From NCBI GenBank assembly GCA_002449395.1, contig DKDP01000033.1:117283-181282 (forward strand): a DNA stretch of 64,000 nucleotides, read 5' to 3'. Both the position numbers and the translations under genes were made by a program. A model generated the notes under the pieces. That model was not told the DNA's origin. It saw only the letters and a program-made list of their open reading frames with translations, and did no database searches. Of this stretch, positions 63,776 through 64,000 are shown piece by piece (position 1 is the first letter of the stretch; each line of letters begins with the position of its first letter). This DNA comes from Ruminococcaceae bacterium UBA6845. GTDB taxonomy: Bacteria > Bacillota > Clostridia > Oscillospirales > Acutalibacteraceae.

Positions 63776-64000
63776 AAGTAAACCCCCGGTTCTACCGGGG
63801 GAAAGTGAAAGAGCGGTGCGACAATAAAAACGGCGAGCTAAAAGCAAGCCGAAAAGTATAGACATAGAAGAAACCTCCGTTTACAATGAAATGTGGCAAT
63901 GCATTACATGAAGTAAATGGAGGTAAAATTATGTCAATAAATTTTAATAAAAACACAGGAAATGAAATAAAGAATTCCGCACACTCAAAGTACAGATGTC
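63776..64000 (+). mobile_element. IS200-like insertion sequence, left part (cut by window end)
   Basis: A GC-rich hairpin (CCCCCGG / CCGGGGG, 63783-63801) is followed by ~130 bases of leader and a transposase start. Positions 63874-63885 and 63913-63924 pair (ACCTCCGTTTAC / GTAAATGGAGGT), which hides the ribosome site of the transposase; IS200 elements limit their own transposase in this way. The exact left end is not determined. Confidence 0.6.
63931..64000 (+). CDS. tnpA: IS200-type transposase TnpA, N-terminal fragment
   Basis: Only 23 residues lie in the window (SINFNKNTGNEIKNSAHSKY then RC). The SAHSKYRC block just before the window end is like the start of Y1 HuH transposases of the IS200 family, in which it precedes YHIVF.PKYR. 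ATG at 63931 with ATGGAGGT at 63917-63924, which is enclosed in a hairpin. The call rests on this short match plus the leader structure. Confidence 0.6.
   Translation, partial: MSINFNKNTGNEIKNSAHSKYRC

Overview
The window looks like a chromosomal segment of a low-to-mid-GC gut Clostridium, most likely of the Oscillospirales/Ruminococcaceae type. The reasons are: strong AGGAGG ribosome binding sites and sigma-A promoters; a RemB/YaaB gene after recF; the small bacterial SRP RNA upstream of dnaX; anaerobic 2-oxoacid:ferredoxin oxidoreductase genes; and secreted proteins carrying dockerin modules. No rRNA, CRISPR array, prophage or obvious defence island is visible.

Layout. 0-4.8 kb: a truncated beta-propeller/helical-toroid protein, an FAD oxidoreductase and an exported metallophosphoesterase in one tight operon. 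5-13.5 kb: azlCD, then an amino-acid fermentation block (acyl-CoA ligase, iorA, iorB, paaK-like ligase, tandem-ACT protein, aminotransferase). 13.7-22 kb: a TVP38 protein, SRP RNA, dnaX, a glycosyltransferase, ybaB and recR. These are followed by a DnaA-box/DnaA-trio region that looks like oriC, then dnaN, rlbA, recF, remB and a patatin. dnaA and gyrBA are missing from their usual places. 22.4-37.4 kb (minus strand): fba, serS, parB, parA, a second ParB (Noc-like), rsmG, mnmG, mnmE, minD-like, mrdA, mreD, mreC, mreB and a lipoprotein, with two perfect parS sites. 37.5-46.6 kb: tRNA-Arg, an M6 protease, a PHP-dockerin protein, tRNA-Leu, an NSS transporter, and two-subunit aconitase X behind a structured leader. 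46.8-60.1 kb: exported or envelope proteins (GH25 lysozyme with exact repeats and a dockerin, phosphoesterases, alpha/beta hydrolase, PAP2, an 858-residue unknown) plus rsmE and rsmF. 60.1-64 kb: a CzrA-like repressor with a zinc/cadmium P-type ATPase, an XRE regulator divergent from a TM2 protein with paired operators, and the left end of an IS200-like element cut by the window edge.

How the genes fit together. Aminotransferase, IorAB and the acyl-CoA ligases make a plausible oxidative branch of aromatic amino acid fermentation ending in an aryl acid plus ATP. The mre, minD, par and mnmE genes form the usual origin-proximal shape/segregation set. Here, however, that set converges on the dnaN arm instead of diverging from it, so either the origin has been rearranged or the DnaA-box region is a relic. 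The exported proteins share signal peptides, dockerins and, in three cases, a short basic-hydrophobic C-terminal tail, which suggests a common route to the cell surface.
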